Shown here one piece after another: positions 53,848 to 62,571 of a stretch of DNA of 64,000 nt. A program made the translations under genes and the position numbers. The DNA is from Adhaeretor mobilis. Its GTDB lineage: Bacteria > Planctomycetota > Planctomycetia > Pirellulales > Lacipirellulaceae. The first letter of the stretch is position 1; each line of letters opens with the position of its first letter. The stretch is taken from positions 3,459,178 to 3,523,177 of the forward strand of contig NZ_CP036263.1 in the NCBI RefSeq assembly GCF_007741515.1, written 5' to 3'. Under the pieces are notes generated by a model, which was not told the DNA's origin, ran no database searches, and saw only the letters and a program-made list of their open reading frames with translations.

Positions 53848-54948
53848 ATGTTCGTGCAAGCTGAAGAACAAGCCATTGCCACCGTGAATTGGCAGCTTTG
53901 TGGCCAAATGCATGAAGACGAAACCGTCCGCCAAGTGCGCATCGATGCCACTCCATTTACGGTAGGGCGTCGGCAAGACTGCTCGCTAGTTATTCCCGTT
54001 GCCACCGTCTCCGGCCAGCATGCAGAGCTGAACCTCAATAACGAAGGTCTCTATGTGCGCGACCTGCAAAGCAGCAACGGCACCTTCGTCAACGGCATTC
54101 GTATTGAAGATTCATTCAAACTTGCCAATGGCGACCTTGTGCAGTTCGCCCACATGGTGTTCCGCGTCAAGAATACCTCACCAATTCGCAATTCACAGAC
54201 CCTGCACGACGACGCAGCTGACCGAGCTTTGGCTCTTATTCAGTTTGACAAGCTCGTCACCGAACGCGCCGTCATACCACACTTTCAGCCAATTGTTAAC
54301 GTCAGCTCGAGAGAAGTCATTGGCTACGAGATTCTCGGTCGAAGCCGGCTCTTCGGGCTCACCTCGCCGCACGCTATGTTCTCAGCCGCAGCGGTACTAG
54401 GACTGGAAGCCGAACTAAGTCGTATCATGCGAAACGAAGGCGTGAGGTATTCCAAGGACCTTCCAAAACGCCCACTCTTGTTCGCCAACACACACCCGGC
54501 CGAGATGGAAGACTCCGCACTACTGGAATTCTCCCTTCGAGAACTGCTAGAGCTCTGCGACGGAGATCGCCTCGTCTTGGAAATCCACGAGGCCTCGGTT
54601 ACGCAAGTCGGTCAAATGCGCGAACTTCGTGCCGCTCTCAACGATATGGGCATCGGCCTTGCCTACGACGACTTTGGCGCGGGCCAGGCTCGCATGCTAG
54701 AACTGGTGGAGGTGCCGCCAGACTATTTAAAGTTCGATATTAGCTTGATTCGCGGCATCAACGAGGCAAGTGAAGGCCGCCAGCGTATGTTGAGCAGTCT
54801 GGTGAGCATGGTACGCGACATGGGCGTTGCAGCGCTGGCCGAAGGAGTCGAAACTGCCGGCGAGCTAGAAACATGCGAGCAACTCGGCTTCGACCACATC
54901 CAAGGTTACTACTTTGGCAAGCCGGCGTTGGCGAAGTCGTTCGATTAA
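53848..54948 (+). CDS. FHA domain-EAL domain protein (cyclic-di-GMP phosphodiesterase)
   Basis: 366 residues. Residues 20-110 form an FHA domain (FTVGRRQDCSLVIPVATVSG, HAELNL, DLQSSNGTFVNG), which binds phosphothreonine. Residues 135-366 form an EAL domain with the expected active-site residues: Glu in IGYEILGRS, Asn in LFANTHPAE, Glu in VLEIHEASV, the Asp pair in AYDDFGAGQA, Lys in YLKFDISLI, Glu in ALAEGVETA, and QGYYFGKP at the end. It should hydrolyse cyclic-di-GMP. With the kinase upstream, FHA binding to phosphorylated kinase or partner is a natural guess. It has no membrane segment. Its stop overlaps the convergent gene's stop. Confidence 0.88.
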   Translation: MFVQAEEQAIATVNWQLCGQMHEDETVRQVRIDATPFTVGRRQDCSLVIPVATVSGQHAELNLNNEGLYVRDLQSSNGTFVNGIRIEDSFKLANGDLVQFAHMVFRVKNTSPIRNSQTLHDDAADRALALIQFDKLVTERAVIPHFQPIVNVSSREVIGYEILGRSRLFGLTSPHAMFSAAAVLGLEAELSRIMRNEGVRYSKDLPKRPLLFANTHPAEMEDSALLEFSLRELLELCDGDRLVLEIHEASVTQVGQMRELRAALNDMGIGLAYDDFGAGQARMLELVEVPPDYLKFDISLIRGINEASEGRQRMLSSLVSMVRDMGVAALAEGVETAGELETCEQLGFDHIQGYYFGKPALAKSFD

Positions 54949-56111
54949 CGAGAAACACTGCCGCGAGTTTTGCGACGCTTAGAAAATCCCTCAACTCCCG
55001 AGTCAGACTCCTGCCGGCCCTGACGCCGCTGGAGGTGATCGACCGAAAGCAGTGCCACGAGCGCCATGCCTACGATGTGCGACGTATCGTGGGTAATCCA
55101 GGCGGACTGAGAATCTTGTCTGGCATTTTTGCCTGCTTCGCTTGCGATGATGCCCTTCGTACCTAGCTCGGTGAACACTGCGCTAATTGCAGAGTCCCGA
55201 GTGGTCTCGTCTGATGACCTAGTGACGGAATCGCGGCTCTGCGAGGGGAATTCGTCAGTTGGCGATATTGGATGTGAGTTGGTTTCCAATTGTAGATTGT
55301 TGGGCTCAGCATCAGCTGTCTTAAAACTTACAGAGCGAAACACAAGGCGAGTTTGATCGTCGCGCCCAGCTGCGTTCTTACTTATTCTAGTACTCGTCGG
55401 TTGCGATTCCTGTTGGTCACTGGGCTGTTGGTCACCGTGCTGGGAACTAGCTACTGAATCTTCACTCCACGCTGCACGATCTGGCTTTGCATGACTCCCT
55501 TGTTTCTCCGCGGCAGCGACTTCAAACCAGGAGGCACGCACCCGTACGTTTTCTAAGGCAGGCCTGGTTACTTCTGCCACTCTACTTGCCGCAGACTCAT
55601 GCTCGCTCTGCGCCTCCTCCGTTGGGTACTCCTCGATGGGCGATACACCGGGGGGCTGCACTGGCTTCGTCACTACGATCTCTCCCCCTTCACCCACGGG
55701 CAACTGCGTAGGAAATGGCACTAGACCAGAGCTAAGTCCCAAGTCTTCCCCATGATTTAAGGACGGAGAAAAACCCACCCCGTCTGATACGGCGCGGTCC
55801 ACGATGAACTCGTCGATTCCATCCCCTGACAAGACAGCATCACTATCGCCGTCGAATACATTTCCTATTGTGCCTAAGCCAGCGGTTTGGCTTGTGCTCG
55901 CAGCTCCGAAGCTGAAGTAGATAGATCCTCCTTCGCTAAGCGAGACTCCTTCTCCGGTCAGTGCAATCAATGCAGAGGGAGACTGGAGGAAATTATCGCC
56001 GCCCGATATCTCAAAGCCTGGAACTTCCATCACCGTAGACAGCACCAGCCGCTGCTCGAGATGTTCGAGGCGCAATCGGCGACGTTCAATATCTCTGACT
56101 ACTGGATTCAT
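54945..56111 (-). CDS. LEPR-type surface protein, Ser/Gln-rich
   Basis: 388 residues. The N-terminus MNPVVRDIERRRLRLEHLEQ then RLVLSTV matches the planctomycete LEPR-type (L-E-x-R-x-L-L-S) signal region, found in large surface or exported proteins. The rest is low-complexity (Ser, Gln, Asp, Glu) with no clear domain, except a hydrophobic stretch near the C-terminus (IVGMALVALLSVDHLQ) and a basic end (SKRRKTRGSVSR). The ATG overlaps the stop of the kinase gene by 4 bases, so it is the third gene of a sigma/kinase operon. A substrate or structural target of the kinase is possible but not shown. Confidence 0.65.
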   Translation of the reverse strand: MNPVVRDIERRRLRLEHLEQRLVLSTVMEVPGFEISGGDNFLQSPSALIALTGEGVSLSEGGSIYFSFGAASTSQTAGLGTIGNVFDGDSDAVLSGDGIDEFIVDRAVSDGVGFSPSLNHGEDLGLSSGLVPFPTQLPVGEGGEIVVTKPVQPPGVSPIEEYPTEEAQSEHESAASRVAEVTRPALENVRVRASWFEVAAAEKQGSHAKPDRAAWSEDSVASSQHGDQQPSDQQESQPTSTRISKNAAGRDDQTRLVFRSVSFKTADAEPNNLQLETNSHPISPTDEFPSQSRDSVTRSSDETTRDSAISAVFTELGTKGIIASEAGKNARQDSQSAWITHDTSHIVGMALVALLSVDHLQRRQGRQESDSGVEGFSKRRKTRGSVSR

Positions 56112-59044
56112 GGCGACTCGCTCTCCAACAGTTCTGCAGGAGGTATCTTTGATTCTGCTTGTGCGACTAAGGCCTGCAAGGTAGCTTCGCCCCGCTTAGC
56201 GAGAGCATCCTCGCCTAGCGGGCTACCAGTATAACCTGCTGCAAGGGATTCTTGCCATGTTTCTATGGCAGCAAGTCGCGCAGTTTCCGCGCTTGGCTTG
56301 AGGATATCAACATCAGCCGTAACCTTTTCTACATTCACGAGTTCCGCCGCTTGTGCCAGCTCGATCGCTACTTGGTAGAGGTGCTCGCCATGCTTCGGCC
56401 ACAAGGCTTTGCGTTGCAGGGCCACTTCGATCGCAGTGGCCGGATCACCCGATTCTCGAAGGGACCGACCGTAATTGAAGTAGTGCCGACTCAGTTGGTC
56501 ACGAGCCTCGACCGTGGGTCGAGTTTCGAAAACCTTGCGCTGCACCACGATTGCCTCTTGATACACACCGGACGCTTCTTCCCACTGGAGCAGCCGTTCG
56601 TACTGCATTCCCTGATTGTTGAGGATGCCTGCCTGCAAGCTGGCGAACTCCGGTTCCTGCGGGTAATCCTCGGCCAGTTGCGAAACAACTTCCAGCGCAT
56701 CTTCGAAATACTGCAAGGCCTCATCGCGCTGAGCATTGCCTGCGAACTGCGCAAAGTTGTTCAAACTCACAGCCAGATTCCTACGATACCCTGGCATTCC
56801 TGGAGCTTGACGAATGAGCCGACGCTGCAGCTTGATCGCCGCGAGGCAAGCATCACGAGCCGCAGAAGTGTTACCGGAACTAGAATGCAGGGCCGCTTCG
56901 TTGCTCAGACATTGGGCTAGGTCGCTGCGGTACTCGCGCTCATGTGGATTGTTGGTAGTCAGCGATTCAAGAATCACCTTTGCCCATTCGCAAGCCTGCA
57001 ATGATCCTGTCGGCTCTGTCTGACGGAGCACATAGCTCAGATTGTTCAGTGCGATGGCCAAATCATGTCGACTTCGATCCGAGTCTTCCTCAGCGGCATG
57101 GCCTTCGAGTAAGTCGATAGCCTGCATCAAGAGCGACTCTGCTACTTCGTGCCGCGAGGCTTGCGCTTCCAATAGTCCCAAATTGCTCATCGTCTCGGCA
57201 AGGGTCACGGTGTACTCACCGCTTGCGGAGTGCTTCTCTGAGAGTTGTCGCAGTCTTGCAATCGAGGCTTCATAAGCCTTTCGAGCCAACGCCAGTTCGC
57301 CAGCATGAGACAACAACTCAGCCCGGTTATTGTCGCACTTCGCTAAACTGGAAAGGAGTTGAACGTCCTCAGGATTGAATTCAAGCAAGGCAAGCCAATG
57401 CTTGCGTGCTTGCTCGTAAAGCTGCCCGGACTGGGGCCGATCTCCCAACTGCTGAGCAATGACTGCCGCTCGAAAAGCCGTCTCTGCGACATCGGCGGAC
57501 ACGGCACCGGATATTTGTTCACCGGCCTTTGCTTGCTTGAGGAACTCGCGATAGTAGGCCAGCGTATCGATAAGCAGCTTGCGACGTATGGACTCACTGC
57601 CAGGCAGGGCCGCCAACTCCCCAGCCAATTGTCCGCCGAAGCGATCGACCACCTGTCGCGCTTGAGCGAGGTGCCGCTCGGCACTCTGCAAGCTCTGCTG
57701 CGATTGTTGCAAGGCAGCCTTTGTGAGTTCTTGCTCGCCAGAAATTCGCCAAACACTGAATGTGGAAAGACCTGCAAGCACAGCAAGTACAACGGCCGAT
57801 GCCGTAGCTACATGACGATGTCTGACAGCCCATTTCACGCTGCGATCCACCAGGCTCGGGCGTTTTGCTTGGGTCGGTTTGCCTGTCAGAAATCGCTGCA
57901 AATCATCAGCGAACTCTCCTGCCGTTGAGTAGCGACTAGCGATGTCTTTTGAGAGCGCCTTGAGTACGACGGTCTCTAGGTCGAAGGGGATTGCTGGGTT
58001 TAGCTTACGCAGCGACGTCGGCGCGCGCATAGCGATATCTGTTAGCAGCTGTTGGCGATCGTCACCCGGGTGAACGGGCTGCAGCGTGAGCAGTTCGTAG
58101 AGCGTTGCGCCCAGGCTGTACACGTCGCTACGTGCATCGACCAGTGCGTTCTTACCGGCCGCTTGCTCGGGGCTCATATAGCGCAATGTTCCCAGCACGT
58201 CGCCAGTGGCAGTGACCCCAACGCCAGCTTGCATTCTTGCCAGACCGAAGTCAGTGACCCAAAGTTTGCCTTGAGCATCGATCAAGAGATTGGAAGGTTT
58301 TATGTCACGATGAACAACACCGTTTTCATGAGCGTGATGCAAGGCCTTGGCCGCTTCAGCGGCCAAGCGCGCCACCGAGTTGATATGCAAGCGCGAGGTA
58401 ATCGCGACTTGCGTGGAGAACTCCTGATCGGAAATGCCACCTTCCGGGTTACTGGAGCGGCCTGGACCTGGAGATCGGCCGTCCGAACAGTCTCGTAATT
58501 CCGAGATCGCCGCTTCTAGCGATTGCCCCTCGACAAATTGCATGGCAAAAAAATGAACACCACGCTCCTGTCCGACGCCAAACACTGGAACGATATGCGG
58601 ATGGTGCAATTGAGCCGCCGCTTGGGCTTCGGTACGAAAGCGAGCAATCTGCTGCGGGTCGAGTACCGCCGCAAAGGGAAGGACTTTGACTGCTACGGTG
58701 CGATCTAGCGAAAGTTGCCGCGCCTCGTAGACGACGCCCATCGCTCCGCGGCCGATTTCCTTCAGGAGCTGGAAATCACCTAACTGCTTCGTCTCGCTCA
58801 CTGGCAGCGCACTCGTGGGCTTGTCACTCTGATGGCAATCCTCAGCCAAGCCGTGCAGCAGGTGGAGACTCTCTGCGTACGAGCGGATTTCCTGGTCCAA
58901 ATCTGAATAATTCGTAATGATGCGATCAAGATCGGGTGGAGCACCGTCCGATTCAAGTTCGCGCAAATAGAGATCAAGGGCTTCGGCCAGCCGTGGGTCG
59001 AGATCACTTTCAGTAGTGGTGTCGGAAATTCGGTACTCGCTCAC
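56108..59044 (-). CDS. Membrane Ser/Thr kinase with TPR sensor part
   Basis: 978 residues. Residues about 92-390 form a kinase: IGRGAMGVVYEA, the AVKVLP lysine, VVHRDIKPSNLLIDAQ (HRD intact), VTDFGLARM and LRYMSPEQAAG. A single membrane helix follows (VATASAVVLAVLAGLSTFSVW). The rest is a long helical TPR-like region (ALALARKAYEASIARLRQLS, QASRHEVAESLLMQAIDLLE) probably facing the periplasm. This is a typical planctomycete PknB-type receptor kinase. The gene starts within the stop of the ECF sigma gene (ATGA overlap), so the two are co-translated, and it is followed by the LEPR gene in the same way. Signal and substrates are unknown. Confidence 0.92.
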   Translation of the reverse strand: MSEYRISDTTTESDLDPRLAEALDLYLRELESDGAPPDLDRIITNYSDLDQEIRSYAESLHLLHGLAEDCHQSDKPTSALPVSETKQLGDFQLLKEIGRGAMGVVYEARQLSLDRTVAVKVLPFAAVLDPQQIARFRTEAQAAAQLHHPHIVPVFGVGQERGVHFFAMQFVEGQSLEAAISELRDCSDGRSPGPGRSSNPEGGISDQEFSTQVAITSRLHINSVARLAAEAAKALHHAHENGVVHRDIKPSNLLIDAQGKLWVTDFGLARMQAGVGVTATGDVLGTLRYMSPEQAAGKNALVDARSDVYSLGATLYELLTLQPVHPGDDRQQLLTDIAMRAPTSLRKLNPAIPFDLETVVLKALSKDIASRYSTAGEFADDLQRFLTGKPTQAKRPSLVDRSVKWAVRHRHVATASAVVLAVLAGLSTFSVWRISGEQELTKAALQQSQQSLQSAERHLAQARQVVDRFGGQLAGELAALPGSESIRRKLLIDTLAYYREFLKQAKAGEQISGAVSADVAETAFRAAVIAQQLGDRPQSGQLYEQARKHWLALLEFNPEDVQLLSSLAKCDNNRAELLSHAGELALARKAYEASIARLRQLSEKHSASGEYTVTLAETMSNLGLLEAQASRHEVAESLLMQAIDLLEGHAAEEDSDRSRHDLAIALNNLSYVLRQTEPTGSLQACEWAKVILESLTTNNPHEREYRSDLAQCLSNEAALHSSSGNTSAARDACLAAIKLQRRLIRQAPGMPGYRRNLAVSLNNFAQFAGNAQRDEALQYFEDALEVVSQLAEDYPQEPEFASLQAGILNNQGMQYERLLQWEEASGVYQEAIVVQRKVFETRPTVEARDQLSRHYFNYGRSLRESGDPATAIEVALQRKALWPKHGEHLYQVAIELAQAAELVNVEKVTADVDILKPSAETARLAAIETWQESLAAGYTGSPLGEDALAKRGEATLQALVAQAESKIPPAELLESESP

Positions 59045-59688
59045 GTGTTCACTCCCGACGAATCATCGTCCGTCGCCATTCGTTCTCGCAACAGTTTGAT
59101 CGCGCGGAGCCAGAGCATGCGGACCGCGCCGGCAGTGCGATCCATGCGCCGGCCAATTTCCTCAAAAGGTAATCCTTCCAGATGACGCATCACGATTGCA
59201 TCCCGGTAATCTTCGGGCAGGGCGGCTAGCTCGTTGGCAAGCCGGACTTGCATTTCTCGTTGTTGTAAATGCATGCTCGGCGACTCGCCTGGGTCCGGGA
59301 GAAATGCATCAAGTCGTAGGGTCGATTTCTCTAAATCGGCACCAAGCTTCTCTGCGCTGACTTCGCGGCGCACATCTCGCTTACCAGCCAGCACGTGCTT
59401 CTCAACTACGGTATGTAGGTTATTGACAAGAATCTTGCGCAACCAGGCAAGAAATTCGGGCGTGGTTTTGCCACGGAATTGTTGAAAGTCTCGATGCGCC
59501 TCGAAGAAAGTCTCCTGCACTACATCTGAAGGACTCACTCGCTGTCTCAACTTGCCATCCAACTGCGACACCACAAGAATTCGCAAATAGTTGGTATAGA
59601 GCTGCAGCAGTTGCCCCAAGCTTTCGCCCGAACCCTGTTGGGCTCGCGCGAGCAGGAAATCGGCAGACTTATTTACTGTGCTCATCAT
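59041..59688 (-). CDS. ECF-type RNA polymerase sigma factor
   Basis: 215 residues. Region 2 shows LRQRVSPSDVVQETFFEAHR and TPEFLAWLRKILVNNL; region 4 shows LPEDYRDAIVMRHLEGLPFEEIGRRM and GAVRMLWLRAIKLLRERM. This layout is typical of planctomycete ECF sigmas encoded with a Ser/Thr kinase, where kinase signalling probably controls the sigma factor. It starts the minus-strand operon sigma/kinase/LEPR. The start is either of two adjacent ATG codons (59688 or 59685); the ribosome site is weak. Confidence 0.92.
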   Translation of the reverse strand: MMSTVNKSADFLLARAQQGSGESLGQLLQLYTNYLRILVVSQLDGKLRQRVSPSDVVQETFFEAHRDFQQFRGKTTPEFLAWLRKILVNNLHTVVEKHVLAGKRDVRREVSAEKLGADLEKSTLRLDAFLPDPGESPSMHLQQREMQVRLANELAALPEDYRDAIVMRHLEGLPFEEIGRRMDRTAGAVRMLWLRAIKLLRERMATDDDSSGVNT

Positions 59689-59964
59689 GGGAAGACTTAT
59701 TTTAATACGCTCATTCTGGCGAATTTCATATCAGTTGGGACACATCTCGGAACTGTCCATTGTACAAGGCAGAATCGGGAGAATTTTGTCACACGAAGAA
59801 TTCCAATTTTGTTTGCAATTCTTTAACCCCACTGGAACGAATCGGCTTCTCTACGATCTGATTGATTGCTAAACTGCTCGCCCTACCTCGCTTATGCAAC
59901 GTAAGCACTTACGCTACTTAAGTCGCCATTTTTTACTTTTATGACCCTATGGTCAGAGCCTGAG

Positions 59965-62235
59965 ATGACGAACACAAGCCTGCTATCTCCCAAGACCGTC
60001 CCCAAGGACCTTCTGTCCTCGCTCGTTGTTTTCTTAGTTGCCTTACCGCTATGCCTGGGTGTGGCAGTGGCTTCGGGCGCCGACCCAATCGCCGGAGTTC
60101 TGTCCGGGATTATCGGTGGCGTCTTGGTGGGCTTTCTTAGCGGATCGCAAACCAGCGTGAGCGGACCGGCTGCTGGTTTGATTGCGATTGTCGCTTCGCA
60201 AATCGACACGCTCGGCTTCCGGGGGTTCTTGCTGGCCGTCACTGCCGCCGGGGTTCTTCAAATAGCTATGGGCTTGGCCGGCGCAGGAAACTTGGCAAAG
60301 TTCTTCCCAACGAGTGTCATTAAAGGACTGTTGGCAGCAATTGGTGTGCTGCTGATCCTTAAGCAGATACCCCACGTCTTTGGACACGACGCCGATCCTG
60401 AAGGGGAAATGTCGTTTTTCCAACCGGACGACCAAAATACCTTCTCCGAGTTGTTTGCGATCGTCGGCGATTTGCATTGGGGAGCCATGGCGATTGGGCT
60501 AGGTTCGATCGCGTTTTTGTTTGCTTGGGGTCGCTCCAAATTCCTGAAAAACTCTGGCGTCCCAGCACCACTGGTGGTGGTCGTGCTAGGCGTTATCGTC
60601 AACCGGCTCTTTGGTGGCCTGGACGAGCAGTGGGTCATCGGCGGAAAGCACTTGGTGGAAGTTCCCGTGGCGGAAACCGTGGCGGGCTTCACACAGTTTT
60701 TGAAAACGCCCGACTTTGCCCAATGGCTCAACCCTGCCATCTACATGGGCGCGATTACGATTGCATTAGTCGCCTCGCTGGAAACGCTCCTCAATCTGGA
60801 GGCGGTAGACAATCTCGATCCCAAGAAACGCAACTCCCCGCCAAGTCGTGAATTGGTTGCCCAAGGTTTTGGTAATGTAGCAGCTGGCTTCCTTGGCGCT
60901 TTGCCAGTGACATCAGTCATCATTCGCAGCTCGGTCAACATCAATGCCGGCGGCCAGACAAAATTGGCGGCAATCTTCCATGGGATCTTGCTACTGCTCT
61001 GCGTGCTGTTTCTGCCGACTTGGCTGAATATGATCCCCATCGCTTCGCTAGCTGCCATCCTGCTGGTCACAGGGTTCAAGCTAGCAAGTCCGACGCTAGT
61101 GAAGCAAATGGTCGCTGGTGGACGTTATCAATGGTTCCCGTTCTTCGTAACAGTTTTTGCAATTGTCTTTACGGATTTACTTGTCGGGGTATTGATCGGT
61201 TTGGTCGTCGCCATCAGCTTCATCCTCAACAGCAACCTGCGGCGACCAATTCGCCAGTTCGTCGAAAAGCATGTCGGCGGCGACATCACACGTATCGAAT
61301 TGGCTGAACAGGTGAGCTTCTTTAAGCGGGCGGCCCTCTCTGAGGTATTCGACAAGACTCCCAAAGGAGGGCATCTGCTGATCGACGCTTCCAAGACGGA
61401 CTACATCGACCCCGATGTCTTGGACTTGATTCGTGATTTTAAACAAAAAGTTGGGCCAGCTCGCGGTGTGCAGGTCAGCTTGCAAGGCTTCCGTAATAAA
61501 TACGAGTTGGCAGACCATATCCAATTCGTTGACTATGCCACGCGGGAATTGCAAGAGGCAATCACTCCAGCCCAAGTGCTGGAGATCCTTCGCGAAGGGC
61601 ACCGCCGGTTCCTCGGCGGAGAACGCATCAATCGAAGTCTCTCTCGACAGGTCGATGGTACCGCCGAAGCCCAGCACCCACTGGCCGTGGTGCTGAGTTG
61701 CATCGACTCGCGAGCTCCCGTGGAACTGATCTTCGATGCTGGCGTCGGAGACCTGTTCACGGTGCGCGTGGCAGGCAACGTCACCAGTCGCAAAGTCGTG
61801 GGCAGTATCGAGTACGGCTGCGCAATTGCCGGTGCCAAGTTGATTCTCGTGATGGGTCACACCCGTTGCGGTGCCGTCACTTCTGCAGTCGGCGCCGTTG
61901 AAGCAGGCGAGAGGCACCGCACGCCGGACGGGTGCGATCACATCGACCGAATTCTGCAAGAGATATCCCAGTCAATCGACCACAGTGCGTGCAGGCGTCT
62001 TAATCAGCTCGAGCCCGACGAACGAGAGGATTTCATAGACAACGTGGCTCGCGAGAATGTCCAACGGACGGTGGATCACATCATTCAAGAAAGCCCAGCG
62101 ATTGCCCGGATGGTCAAATCGGGCGACGTGGCCATCATGGGGTCCATGTACGACGTGGCGACGGGTGAGTTAGAGCTGTTTAAAGAGATGAAAGTCAATG
62201 AAGCAGAACGCGTCGGCCACGTATTGAAATCCTAG
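59965..62235 (+). CDS. SulP anion transporter fused to a beta-carbonic anhydrase
   Basis: About 756 residues from ATG 59965 (alternative ATG 59941). The first 480 residues are a SulP transporter with about 10-12 helices: KDLLSSLVVFLVALPLCLGV, GFLSGSQTSVSGPAAGLIAI, GLLAAIGVLLILKQIPHVF, ALVASLETLLNLEAVD, AGFLGALPVTSVIIRSSVNI. A short STAS-like stretch (GGHLLIDASKTDYIDPDVLD) follows. The last 210 residues are a beta-carbonic anhydrase with the zinc ligands in VLSCIDSRAPVEL and MGHTRCGAVTSA. The fusion suggests bicarbonate uptake linked to its conversion, as proposed for other SulP-carbonic anhydrase fusions. Confidence 0.9.
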   Translation: MTNTSLLSPKTVPKDLLSSLVVFLVALPLCLGVAVASGADPIAGVLSGIIGGVLVGFLSGSQTSVSGPAAGLIAIVASQIDTLGFRGFLLAVTAAGVLQIAMGLAGAGNLAKFFPTSVIKGLLAAIGVLLILKQIPHVFGHDADPEGEMSFFQPDDQNTFSELFAIVGDLHWGAMAIGLGSIAFLFAWGRSKFLKNSGVPAPLVVVVLGVIVNRLFGGLDEQWVIGGKHLVEVPVAETVAGFTQFLKTPDFAQWLNPAIYMGAITIALVASLETLLNLEAVDNLDPKKRNSPPSRELVAQGFGNVAAGFLGALPVTSVIIRSSVNINAGGQTKLAAIFHGILLLLCVLFLPTWLNMIPIASLAAILLVTGFKLASPTLVKQMVAGGRYQWFPFFVTVFAIVFTDLLVGVLIGLVVAISFILNSNLRRPIRQFVEKHVGGDITRIELAEQVSFFKRAALSEVFDKTPKGGHLLIDASKTDYIDPDVLDLIRDFKQKVGPARGVQVSLQGFRNKYELADHIQFVDYATRELQEAITPAQVLEILREGHRRFLGGERINRSLSRQVDGTAEAQHPLAVVLSCIDSRAPVELIFDAGVGDLFTVRVAGNVTSRKVVGSIEYGCAIAGAKLILVMGHTRCGAVTSAVGAVEAGERHRTPDGCDHIDRILQEISQSIDHSACRRLNQLEPDEREDFIDNVARENVQRTVDHIIQESPAIARMVKSGDVAIMGSMYDVATGELELFKEMKVNEAERVGHVLKS

Positions 62236-62273
62236 CCGCTCAGCGAGCTGGGAGCGTCATTAACCGGAGAGAT

Positions 62274-62297
62274 AGCCAGCCATTTCTTTTGCTGGCT
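62274..62297 (+). terminator. Hairpin after the transporter gene
   Basis: Seven-base stem AGCCAGC/GCTGGCT with a 10-base loop, 39 bases past the stop. No T-run follows, so termination strength is doubtful. Confidence 0.45.
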
Positions 62298-62571
62298 TAC
62301 GGCCTGAGACTCGCTACATAAGAGGCAATGTTCGCGGCACAAGAACCGTTCACGCAATTTTTTTGCGGAATTATTGCTACTTTCTTCGCACGTTTTTCCA
62401 AGGAATTCCGTAGAAAAGCGAATGGCTCTAGTGGAATCTTTGCGTCAAGTGCTGGATAATTGAAACTTAGGGCCTGCCTGCGTCGTCGAAGCCTGCGTGC
62501 CGTTCCGCTCAATTACCCTTGCATGCCCCGCCTCCTTTCTCCGCGACCAATTCAGCAGAGGACCGCTGCCT

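Noticed and set aside
61177..61959. 260-codon minus-strand frame in the transporter gene
   Set aside because: Antisense to the STAS and carbonic anhydrase parts, which carry clear conserved motifs.
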